NCBI RefSeq assembly: GCF_003050785.1
Contig: NZ_QAOH01000005.1
Location: 62,001-126,000, forward strand
Length of the DNA: 64,000 bases
Reading direction: 5' to 3'
Source of the DNA: Celeribacter persicus
GTDB taxonomy: Bacteria > Pseudomonadota > Alphaproteobacteria > Rhodobacterales > Rhodobacteraceae
Translations under genes and position numbers: made by a program
In this document: positions 9,375-17,128 of the stretch, piece by piece
How positions within the stretch are numbered: the stretch's first letter is position 1
How the letters are laid out: each line of letters starts with the position of its first letter
The notes under the pieces: generated by a model
What the model was told of the DNA's origin: nothing
What the model saw: the letters and a program-made list of their open reading frames with translations, nothing else
Database searches by the model: none

Positions 9375-10597
9375 TTCTCCGCCTCCTCTTCGCGCAAGCT
9401 GCCTTTGTCGGGGCCGAGCGGTACACCGTGTCGGTTCGGCGACAGACGCCCGGAGATCAGGTCGAACAGACCGCCGATACCTTTCGGGGCGAAGAGCGTC
9501 ACAAGGACGAAGGACAGCCCCAGAAGCACAAGCCACCAGTCGACCCATTTGATCGTATAGAATCCGAGGTTGACATCGGGGGCCTGACCGCCGGTGAACC
9601 ATGTCGAGACGAGCGACACGAAAGCCGCGCCGATCACCGCGCCATAGATGCGCCCGCGCCCGCCGATGGCGACCCAGACCGCGAGATAGATCGAAGCAAT
9701 AGGGGCGATCTCGGCGGGGTTGATGATCCCCGCCTGCGGGTAATAAAGCGCCCCGCCGATGGCTGCGATCACCGCCGTGAGGGTGAAGACGAAAAGCTTG
9801 AACCCCTCGACCGAATAACCAAGGAACCGCACCCGCGCTTCGTCGTCACGGATGCCGCGAATGACGGAGCCGAACTTGCCGGAGACAATGAAGGCGGCGA
9901 TCAGGTAGGTCAGCAAGAGCGCGAAGGCTGAGGCCCAGAAAAACCAGATCGAGATGTAATCCTGTGAAATTCCGTCCACACCGGGGAGGTTTTGCAAACC
10001 GGAAAGACCGTTGTTGCCGCGCAGGCCGGAGTCGTTCTGGAACAGGTAGAGGGACAGCGCCAACGTCATCGCCTGGGTCAGGATCGACAGATACACGCCA
10101 GTGACCCGCGAGCGGAAGGCGAGCCAGCCGAAGACCAGCGCCAGAAGGCCGGGCACAAGAACGACCAGAGCGATCTGCGCCCAGAAGCTATGAGCGAAAT
10201 ACCAGACCAGCGGAAATTCCGACGAACCAACGACACCGAAAATTTGCGTCCCGATGGCATCCGAAATCTCGGAGGCGGTCGGCGGCAGTGGAGCGTTGGC
10301 AAGGCTTTCGAGCACGATGATCTTCGTGCGCGCATACATCAGCCACATGCCAATCATATAGCCACCCAGCCCGAAAAAGGCGAAATGGCCGAGGGAGAGA
10401 ATGCCCGTGTAGCCCCAGACCAGATCCATCGCGATGGCGACCAGCGCGAGGCAGAGCGTCTTGCCCAAGGTCTTGACAAAAGACGTGGAAATCGCCCCCG
10501 CACCGTAAGCCTCCGACAGGAAGGTCACGGCGAGGGTAAAAATCACCAGAACAGCGATAAAGACCGGCAGAGAGGGATTTTTCTTAAACATATCCAT
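9371..10597 (-). CDS. urtC: urea ABC transporter permease UrtC
   Basis: The 408-residue membrane protein is the LivM-like permease of the urea importer, with about nine or ten hydrophobic segments. MDLVWGYTGILSLGHFAFFG is the usual LivM/UrtC helix, and a conserved cytoplasmic loop GSVIRGIRDDEARVRFLGYS meets the ATPases. It starts three bases after the urtB stop and overlaps urtD by four bases. It forms the membrane channel with UrtB. Confidence 0.95.
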   Translation of the reverse strand: MDMFKKNPSLPVFIAVLVIFTLAVTFLSEAYGAGAISTSFVKTLGKTLCLALVAIAMDLVWGYTGILSLGHFAFFGLGGYMIGMWLMYARTKIIVLESLANAPLPPTASEISDAIGTQIFGVVGSSEFPLVWYFAHSFWAQIALVVLVPGLLALVFGWLAFRSRVTGVYLSILTQAMTLALSLYLFQNDSGLRGNNGLSGLQNLPGVDGISQDYISIWFFWASAFALLLTYLIAAFIVSGKFGSVIRGIRDDEARVRFLGYSVEGFKLFVFTLTAVIAAIGGALYYPQAGIINPAEIAPIASIYLAVWVAIGGRGRIYGAVIGAAFVSLVSTWFTGGQAPDVNLGFYTIKWVDWWLVLLGLSFVLVTLFAPKGIGGLFDLISGRLSPNRHGVPLGPDKGSLREEEAEK

Positions 10598-10600
10598 GGC

Positions 10601-12568
10601 TCAATCCCCAGCCGCACGACCTTTGAGGGCGATGATGCCCTTCGGTCGGAACTGGATGAAAATGATGATGAAGATGATCATGTAGGTCTGCGCCGCCAGC
10701 GTGTTGGACGGGTTGAACCACTCGATGCCCTTTTGCAGGAAGCCGATCAGGCCAGCACCCAGAAGTGTGCCCCAGATATTGCCGACACCGCCCACGACCA
10801 CGGTCATGAAGCTTTGCACGATATAATCCTGCCCAAGCTCGGAGGTCACTTTCGCATAGAGCCCGATGGCCACGCCCGCAACACCCGCAATGCCGGAGCC
10901 GAGCCCGAAGGTCAGCATGTTTACCTTGTCCGGGTTGATCCCCATCGAGGCCGCCATGCGTGGGTTCTGGGTCACGGCACGGGTTTCGAGGCCGAGGCGG
11001 GTCTTCTTCATGATGAAAAGGAAGACGCCGAGGAAAATCAGCGCAAGCACGAAGATCGCAATGCGGATGTAAGAGATCGACACCACGTCGTTGAAGGTCA
11101 GCGCCCCATCGAGCCAGCCCGGCGAGGTCAGCGGACGCGCCTGAGTGCCGAAGATGTTCTTGGCGATTTGTTGCAGCGCGATGGAGACACCGAAAGTCGC
11201 CAGAAGCGTTTCCAGAGGCCGGTTGTAAAGCCAGCGAATGATCAGCCGTTCCATCGCAACACCGGCGGCAAAGGTGACGGCAAAGGCCAGCGGGATCGCA
11301 AGGAGGATCGAGACGGTGTAATCCGGCACGATCTGTTGCACGACATAGCCGGTATAGGCGCCCATCATGATGAACTCGCCATGGGCCATGTTGATCACGC
11401 CCATGACGCCGAAAGTAATGGCCAGCCCGATGGCCGCAAGGAAATAGATCGAGGCCAGAGACAACCCGTCAAGCGAGAGATCGAGGAACTGGTTGAAAGC
11501 GACCGCACGGCTGATCGAGGAGAGCGTCACTTTTGCAGCGTCGGTCACAGCCTTGGAGCGTTCATCATAGACCAATGCAAGCGGGCTGTACGCCAAAGTC
11601 TCGGATACATCGTATTCCGAGATCCGTGCGGGCACCAGACCTTCTGCGACAAGCGCATCATAGGCTTTGTAACGAGCGTCAGGACTGCCCAGATCCTGGC
11701 GTTGAATGCCGCCCACCTGATCATTCACCATATGCGCCACCAAGGCGTCATGAATGGATTGTTCATCGGGAATTGCTCCCAGTACGCCATGCTTTTGCAA
11801 CAAAGCAACGGCCTCTGATCGCGTCACACCCTCAGGCATATGTCGGCCATCAAACCGGGAATGGACATGTTCGGCAATATTAGCGTCCTCTGGCGGCGCA
11901 TAGGCCAGAGATGTCGACAAAAGCGGATTGAGTGCGGCGCGCGCATCAAGCGTTATGGAGCCCCGGAAACTCTCGATGGCTTCGACCCGCGCCGCGTCAT
12001 CCTTGTCGAAAGAGATCGTCAACAAGCGCTCGGTCACTTCTTTCAATTGCTTGATTTCAGGATCGGTCTCCGTCTCGATCGCGGCGCGCAACGGCGCAAG
12101 GTGGCTGGCCTCACCATCACGCTGAATCGCCAACAGCGCCTCACGACGCCGCACAGGATCGGGATCGTTCAGTTGGAACTGCACCAGAGCCGCGCCGATC
12201 ATGGCACGGATGCCGGAGTTCGGCTTGAGCTGATCGAGATCGCCTTTCTCGAACACCCCCACCGTTTCGCCGCTGTCGAAATCGAAAAGCGTATAGGTCC
12301 CGCCGTCCGCAGGCGTGGCGTAAAAGAACAGACCATCGGCCTTGCGTTGCCACATATCCTTGTTCTGCCATTTCTCAAGCACGGTCTGCGCGGCGGGCAG
12401 GCCGGAACTGGCAATGGCGTCGATGGCAGGTGCAATCGTTTTGCGAGAGGATGTCTCGATCTCGACACGGTGCTCCTGAAGCACGTCCTGAATGGTTCGC
12501 TCCTGCGCCTGTACCGGGAGCGCACAGGTCAGCAACATCAGACACGCAGAAAATAGGCGGCCGATCAT
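10601..12568 (-). CDS. urtB: urea ABC transporter permease UrtB with long extracytoplasmic N-terminal domain
   Basis: This 655-residue protein has a signal-like N-terminus (MIGRLFSACLMLLTCALPVQ, cleavage near AQA), then about 330 hydrophilic, partly helical residues, and then a LivH-like permease (from about residue 365: LASIYFLAAIGLAITFGVMG). The permease part shows INMAHGEFIMMGAYTGY and VVGGVGNIWGTLLGA, as expected for UrtB. Proteobacterial UrtB proteins often have an N-terminal domain, but about 650 residues is at the long end. The start at 12568 was chosen because a signal peptide begins there; the longer in-frame extension overlaps a hairpin and the end of urtA. The role of the extra domain is not known to me. 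Confidence 0.92.
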   Translation of the reverse strand: MIGRLFSACLMLLTCALPVQAQERTIQDVLQEHRVEIETSSRKTIAPAIDAIASSGLPAAQTVLEKWQNKDMWQRKADGLFFYATPADGGTYTLFDFDSGETVGVFEKGDLDQLKPNSGIRAMIGAALVQFQLNDPDPVRRREALLAIQRDGEASHLAPLRAAIETETDPEIKQLKEVTERLLTISFDKDDAARVEAIESFRGSITLDARAALNPLLSTSLAYAPPEDANIAEHVHSRFDGRHMPEGVTRSEAVALLQKHGVLGAIPDEQSIHDALVAHMVNDQVGGIQRQDLGSPDARYKAYDALVAEGLVPARISEYDVSETLAYSPLALVYDERSKAVTDAAKVTLSSISRAVAFNQFLDLSLDGLSLASIYFLAAIGLAITFGVMGVINMAHGEFIMMGAYTGYVVQQIVPDYTVSILLAIPLAFAVTFAAGVAMERLIIRWLYNRPLETLLATFGVSIALQQIAKNIFGTQARPLTSPGWLDGALTFNDVVSISYIRIAIFVLALIFLGVFLFIMKKTRLGLETRAVTQNPRMAASMGINPDKVNMLTFGLGSGIAGVAGVAIGLYAKVTSELGQDYIVQSFMTVVVGGVGNIWGTLLGAGLIGFLQKGIEWFNPSNTLAAQTYMIIFIIIFIQFRPKGIIALKGRAAGD

Positions 12569-12591
12569 GTGGGTCTTTCCGATTAGGAGGA

Positions 12592-12616
12592 CGGAGAGGC
12601 GGCATGCGCCTCTCCG
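12592..12616 (-). terminator. intercistronic hairpin between urtA and urtB
   Basis: A perfect 10-bp GC-rich stem (CGGAGAGGCG with CGCCTCTCCG) and a 5-base loop lie in the 62-base gap after urtA. No long T-run follows on the minus strand, so it probably protects urtA mRNA or causes partial termination, giving more binding protein than permease. Confidence 0.6.
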
Positions 12617-12630
12617 GATCAGATGCCAGA

Positions 12631-13926
12631 TCAGTAGTTGGATTTGATCTGCACGCAGGTTTCGGTCTCGGTGTTGTACATGCCGCAACCGAGGTCCTTC
12701 CAATCGGATTTCAGCACCGCCGATTCCGGCAGGTAATCGGTCCATGCATCGCCCGGCACAGGATCGGTCTCGGAGATGATGTCGAACTGACCATCTTCCT
12801 GAATTTCGCCGATCAGCACCGGTTTGGAGAGGTGATGGTTCACCCCCATCACGGCGGTGCCCCCCGTGAGGTTCGGGAATTCCTGCCCCCACATATGCTC
12901 GCGCACCGCATCCACATCGGTGGTTTCAGCCTCGGTCACCGCGTTCACCCACATGTTGAAACCGATGTAATGAGCTTCCATCGGGTCATTGGTCACACGG
13001 GCCTCGTCACCGATGAAGGCATGCCACTGCTCGATGAAGGCGGCGTTTTCCGGCGTGTCGGCGGACATGAAGTAGTTCCATGCGGCGAGATGACCGACAA
13101 GGTTGGTGGTGTCGAGACCGGAGAGCTCTTCCTCACCGACGGAGAAGGCCACGACCGGGATATCATCGGCGGAGATGCCAGCCGCAGCGAGTTCCTTGTA
13201 GAAACCGATGTTGGCATCGCCGTTGATCGTGGAGATCACACCAACCTTTTTGCCATCCGCGCCCAGCGCCACGACGTCGGCGACGATCTTGGACCAGTCG
13301 GAATGACCGAAGGGCGTATAGTTGACGAAGATATCCTCTTCCGCGATGCCCTTGGATTTCAGGTAGGACTCGAGAATGTTATTCGTGGTGCGCGGATAGA
13401 CATAGTCGGTCCCCAGAAGCGCGAATTTTTCGACCCCCAGTTCGTCGAGGAAGTAATCCGTGGCCGGGATCGCCTGCTGGTTCGGCGCGGCACCGGTGTA
13501 GAATACGTTTTTGGACGACTCTTCCCCTTCATACTGCACCGGGTAGAACAGAAGACCGTTGAGTTCCTCGATCACCGGCAACACCGATTTGCGCGACACG
13601 GAAGTCCAGTTGCCAAAAATCACATCGACATCGTGCACGGTCAGAAGTTCGCGCGCTTTCTCGGCGAAGAGCGGCCAGTCGGAGGCCGGATCGACCACCA
13701 CGGCTTCGAGCTCACAGCCCAGAACGCCACCTTTCTCGTTCTGCGCGTCCACGAGCATCAGCATGGTGTCTTTCAGAGTCGTCTCAGAAATCGCCATCGT
13801 GCCCGAGAGTGAGTGCAGCACACCGACCTTGATCGGGCAATCGGCGGCAAAGGCGCTTGAGGCAAGCGCGGTACTGGCGAAAAGAGCCGACGCCAGAGTG
13901 GCCTTGAGTTGAATTGTCACGTCCAT
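12631..13926 (-). CDS. urtA: urea ABC transporter substrate-binding protein UrtA
   Basis: The 431-residue protein has a signal peptide ending in ASSAFA-A and then DCPIKVGVLHSLSGTMAISE, the typical opening of UrtA. Further UrtA traits are GGVLGCELEAVVVDPASDWP and FGNWTSVSRKSVLPV. It binds urea, or short amides, in the periplasm for UrtBC. The start at 13926 has AAGGGG seven bases upstream. No urease genes follow in this window, so urea hydrolysis must be encoded elsewhere. The upstream gap of about 650 bases probably holds the promoter. Confidence 0.96.
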   Translation of the reverse strand: MDVTIQLKATLASALFASTALASSAFAADCPIKVGVLHSLSGTMAISETTLKDTMLMLVDAQNEKGGVLGCELEAVVVDPASDWPLFAEKARELLTVHDVDVIFGNWTSVSRKSVLPVIEELNGLLFYPVQYEGEESSKNVFYTGAAPNQQAIPATDYFLDELGVEKFALLGTDYVYPRTTNNILESYLKSKGIAEEDIFVNYTPFGHSDWSKIVADVVALGADGKKVGVISTINGDANIGFYKELAAAGISADDIPVVAFSVGEEELSGLDTTNLVGHLAAWNYFMSADTPENAAFIEQWHAFIGDEARVTNDPMEAHYIGFNMWVNAVTEAETTDVDAVREHMWGQEFPNLTGGTAVMGVNHHLSKPVLIGEIQEDGQFDIISETDPVPGDAWTDYLPESAVLKSDWKDLGCGMYNTETETCVQIKSNY

Positions 13927-14579
13927 GTTCCCCTTGTTGGATGCTGCAAAACCCGTGGGCGTCGCGCAAAGCGCTCATATCCATATGCTTGGATTTAAAT
14001 GAAAAACGCCAACGACCTCCTGTGCAGCGTCAGATGGTTTCCTCGTTGCGCCAACAGCCAGCCGACAAGTCGGCTCTTTACGCACGCCCCTCCCTTTCAC
14101 ATTTCGGAAGCGGTGATCATGAATATCGGCACAAGCGCGAACCCGAGTTTGGACAGGCAAAACACGCACACAAGACTGTATACAACCGCACAGGTCGCAA
14201 TGCGGGCAATTGGCTCTAGTTGCCTGTTTTTTGCGCAAATGCTGACATTCCTGTCACTTTCCTGCGCGGCTTCAAAAGTGTGCGTCCTGGCACGGAGCAG
14301 AATGATTCCATGCCATCCATACTCGATTTCACTCCAGTGACACCTGCCCTCGCCATCCCATTCAAAGACAGCTCGGGACGGAAGGCCAAAGCGACTCAAC
14401 GACCGGCATGCTCCGTCACTGTACAAAGGCTGTTGCGAGTATACCCCCGACTGCGACCTCCTGTCGCAAATCCGGCAAGATATTCAATTAGCTTCATGAA
14501 ACTTAGAGAAAGGCTTGATAGGACAGGGGAAATGAACAAGGCTCCGGGCGGGTAACGCCAGACACAGCAAGGATTGCAC
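13927..14579. other. long intergenic region between divergent urtA and the MaoC-PTA gene
   Basis: About 650 bases without a convincing gene; the open frames in it have unusual composition and no recognisable protein. It should hold the promoters for urtA (leftward) and for the MaoC-PTA/ackA operon (rightward). Short palindromes are visible: TGTATACA at 14177-14184, TTTGCGCAAA at 14230-14239, and TGCGAC-N5-GTCGCA at 14452-14468. The base composition is clearly less GC-rich than in the genes around it. A small RNA cannot be excluded. Confidence 0.5.
14177..14184. promoter_or_regulatory. TGTATACA palindrome upstream of urtA
   Basis: The 8-bp palindrome TGTATACA (in CTGTATACAA) lies about 250 bases before urtA. 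The same core occurs at 53841, before another importer. Palindromes with a GTATAC centre are common for GntR-family regulators, so this may be an operator. No GntR gene is present in the window. Confidence 0.35.
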
Positions 14580-15965
14580 GTGACGATATTTGAGAATGTC
14601 CCCTTCGATGAACTTGAAGTCGGGATGGAAGCCGAAAACCGCCGCCTCTGTGTGGCAGATGACCTCTATGTCTTTGCCCATGCCTCCGGCAACCTCAACC
14701 CGCTGCATCTTCCGAAAGAGGACGGGGACAAGGACGGCAAACCGGAGGCCGTTGCGCCGTCCTTCTGGGTCGGTTCTCTGATTTCTTCCGTGCTCGGCAA
14801 CAAACTTCCGGGGCCGGGCACGCTCTATAAATCCCAGACCCTCAGGTTTTTGGGACGCGCACATGCCGGCGATGAACTCGTCGCGCGCGTCAAGCTGATC
14901 CGCAAGACAGACGAGCGCAGTGCGATTTTCGAAACCACCGTCGCCCTTGCTGACGGCACAGTCCTGGTCGAGGGAGAGGCGGAAGTGTTCGCCCCGACCG
15001 AAAAACATTCCTTCGACATCCACGACGTCCCCGGACTGACCGTCGAAAGTCATCGCCATTTCGACAAACTGCTCGAAATGGCCGAACCCCTCCCCGCCGT
15101 GCGTATGGCCGTCGTCGCACCGGAAGAGGAAAATTCCCTGCGCGGCGCGTTGATGGCCGCCAAACACACGCTCATCATTCCCATCCTTATTGGAAACGCA
15201 GCGAAAATTCGATCCGTCGCAGAGCAAAACGGATTGTCCCTCGACGGGATCGACATCGTGGATTGCGCCACCCATCCCGAAGCCGCCCAAACCGCGGTCA
15301 CCATGGTGCATGAGGGCCGCGCAGGCGCGATCATGAAGGGCCATCTTCACACGGACGACCTTTTGCGCCCGATCCTGCGTACGAATGGCGGGCTGAAGAC
15401 CGGTCGGCGGATCAGCCATATCTTTGTCATGGATGTCCCCGGCCTCAACCACCTTTTGCTGGTAACCGACGCAGCGATCAACATCGCGCCCGATCTGCCG
15501 ACCAAGGTCGATATCGTGCAAAACGCCATTGACCTCGCCCAGAGCCTCGGCATCGAGACGCCCAAGGTCGGGGTGTTGTCGGCGGTGGAAACCATCAACC
15601 CGCAAATCCCCTCGACCCTCGATGCGGCGGCCCTGTCGAAAATGGCCGATCGCGGCCAGATCACCGGTGGCATGGTCGACGGACCACTGGCGATGGACAA
15701 TGCGGTCAGCCTGTCTGCGGCGCGAACCAAGGGGCTCAAAAGCCTTGTCGCCGGACAGGCGGAAATCCTCGTGGCACCCAATCTGGAAAGCGGCAACATG
15801 TTGGCCAAGGAACTGAGTTTCATCGCCCATGCCGAAGCCGCGGGCGTGGTGATCGGCGCGCGTTGCCCGATCGTGCTGAACTCCCGTTCGGACAGCGACA
15901 AATCACGCCTTGCCTCCTGCGCCGTGGCCGCGCTTCATGCCCAACGCGTTGGAGTGCATATCTGA
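14580..15965 (+). CDS. MaoC-like hydratase / phosphate acetyl(butyryl)transferase fusion
   Basis: This 461-residue protein joins an N-terminal MaoC hot-dog domain (about 1-140; FAHASGNLNPLHLP is the hydratase-like motif) to a C-terminal phosphotransacylase domain (about 150-461; GAIMKGHLHTDDLLRPIL, VDGPLAMDNAVS, GNMLAKELSF). This is the layout annotated as bifunctional enoyl-CoA hydratase/phosphate acetyltransferase. It should convert acyl-CoA plus phosphate to acyl-phosphate, feeding the acetate kinase encoded next. The GTG at 14580 has AAGGA at a good distance; a TTG six bases earlier is too close to it. The stop shares one base with the next ATG, so the genes form an operon. The acyl group (acetyl, propionyl or butyryl) is not determined. 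Confidence 0.88.
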   Translation: MTIFENVPFDELEVGMEAENRRLCVADDLYVFAHASGNLNPLHLPKEDGDKDGKPEAVAPSFWVGSLISSVLGNKLPGPGTLYKSQTLRFLGRAHAGDELVARVKLIRKTDERSAIFETTVALADGTVLVEGEAEVFAPTEKHSFDIHDVPGLTVESHRHFDKLLEMAEPLPAVRMAVVAPEEENSLRGALMAAKHTLIIPILIGNAAKIRSVAEQNGLSLDGIDIVDCATHPEAAQTAVTMVHEGRAGAIMKGHLHTDDLLRPILRTNGGLKTGRRISHIFVMDVPGLNHLLLVTDAAINIAPDLPTKVDIVQNAIDLAQSLGIETPKVGVLSAVETINPQIPSTLDAAALSKMADRGQITGGMVDGPLAMDNAVSLSAARTKGLKSLVAGQAEILVAPNLESGNMLAKELSFIAHAEAAGVVIGARCPIVLNSRSDSDKSRLASCAVAALHAQRVGVHI

Positions 15966-17128
15966 TGGGACAGCGCATTCTGACAGTGAATGCCGGGTCT
16001 TCCTCGGTCAAATTCGCACTTTACAAGACAGCGGAGACCCCGGAGTGCATCGCCCGCGGACAGGTGCAAGGGATCGGCTCGACTCCGAGTTTTCAGTTCA
16101 AATCGGGCGGGCCGAAAGGCCCGGAACTCATCGACGCCAAGGATCAGGGTCAGGCGCTTGAGGTCATTCTCGACAAGATCACCCCGCTTCTCAACGGGCA
16201 GGACGTCGCCGGTGTCGGGCACCGGATCGTCCATGGCGGACCGCTGCGCGCCACGCCCACGGAACTGACCGACGAGGTGATGGCGGATCTCGCCACGTTC
16301 AACCCGCTCGCCCCCTTGCATCAACCACACAACCTGTCGGCGGTCGAAGCGGCGAAACGCGCCTTTCCCTATGCCTTGCAGATCGGCTGTTTCGACACGG
16401 CCTTTCACCGCAACCACCCGTGGGAAAACGACATTTACGCCATCCCGCGTAAATTCTACAAACAGGGCATCAAGCGCTATGGCTTTCATGGGCTGAGCTA
16501 CGATTACGTCTCACATCAACTCATCCGCGAGCGCCCCGACCTGCATGGCAAGCGGATCATCATCTGTCATTTGGGCAGCGGCGCGTCGATCTGTGCCGTC
16601 AACGCCGGGCACTCGATTTCCTCCTCCATGGGGTTTTCACCGCTCGACGGCATTCCGATGTCCACCCGCTCCGGCCATCTCGACCCCGGCATCCTGCTTT
16701 ATCTCCTGGAAACCGAGGGCATGACGCCTCAGGAACTGACCCATATGCTCTATTACGAATCCGGTCTTCTGGGCCTGTCGGGCATCAGTCCTGACATGCA
16801 GGTGCTGGAAGCCTCCGATGAGCAGGGGGCGAAGGACGCGGTAGAATATTTCGTCTACCGCGTGCGGCGCGAGATCGGCGCCATGGCGGCGACGCTGTCG
16901 GGGATCGACGCGCTGGTGTTCTGTGGCGGCATTGGGGAGAACTCTCCCAACATCCGTCAACAGATCATTGAGCGGCTCGGGTTCCTTGGCATCGTCCCGG
17001 ACGAAGAGGCAAATGCCCGCAACGCCAAGGAAATCGCCAAAGGTCCGACCCCGGTTTTCGTGCTGCCGACCGATGAGGAACAGGTGATCGCTAACGCTGT
17101 AGCAAAGGCGCTTTCGCCAGCGCATTAA
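15965..17128 (+). CDS. ackA: acetate kinase
   Basis: The 387-residue cytoplasmic enzyme transfers phosphate between acetyl-phosphate and ADP. Signatures are LTVNAGSSSVKF near the start, GHRIVHGG, the HPWEND and KRYGFHGLSYDYV region, CHLGSGASICAV and CGGIGENSP, all typical of the acetate kinase family. The ATG at 15965 overlaps the stop of the phosphotransacylase fusion by one base (TGATG). Together they give acyl-CoA to acetate plus ATP, or the reverse. The gene ends in a 4-base tail-to-tail overlap with the ybbP-type gene. The longer in-frame reading to the left is not coding in this frame. Confidence 0.95.
   Translation: MGQRILTVNAGSSSVKFALYKTAETPECIARGQVQGIGSTPSFQFKSGGPKGPELIDAKDQGQALEVILDKITPLLNGQDVAGVGHRIVHGGPLRATPTELTDEVMADLATFNPLAPLHQPHNLSAVEAAKRAFPYALQIGCFDTAFHRNHPWENDIYAIPRKFYKQGIKRYGFHGLSYDYVSHQLIRERPDLHGKRIIICHLGSGASICAVNAGHSISSSMGFSPLDGIPMSTRSGHLDPGILLYLLETEGMTPQELTHMLYYESGLLGLSGISPDMQVLEASDEQGAKDAVEYFVYRVRREIGAMAATLSGIDALVFCGGIGENSPNIRQQIIERLGFLGIVPDEEANARNAKEIAKGPTPVFVLPTDEEQVIANAVAKALSPAH

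Noticed and set aside
9992-11818. Open frame of 608 codons on the plus strand across urtC/urtB
   Set aside because: It is antisense to clearly conserved urea-permease genes and its protein is rich in His, Gln, Arg and Asp with no known motif, as expected for the shadow of a GC-rich gene.
14288-14303. Possible sigma-54 promoter (TGGCACG...) in the urtA upstream region
   Set aside because: The -12 element TTGC is missing at the right spacing, and the orientation is away from urtA.
14484-15830. Open frame of 448 codons on the minus strand opposite the MaoC-PTA gene
   Set aside because: The plus strand encodes a complete, recognisable two-domain enzyme coupled to ackA; the antisense protein has no motifs.
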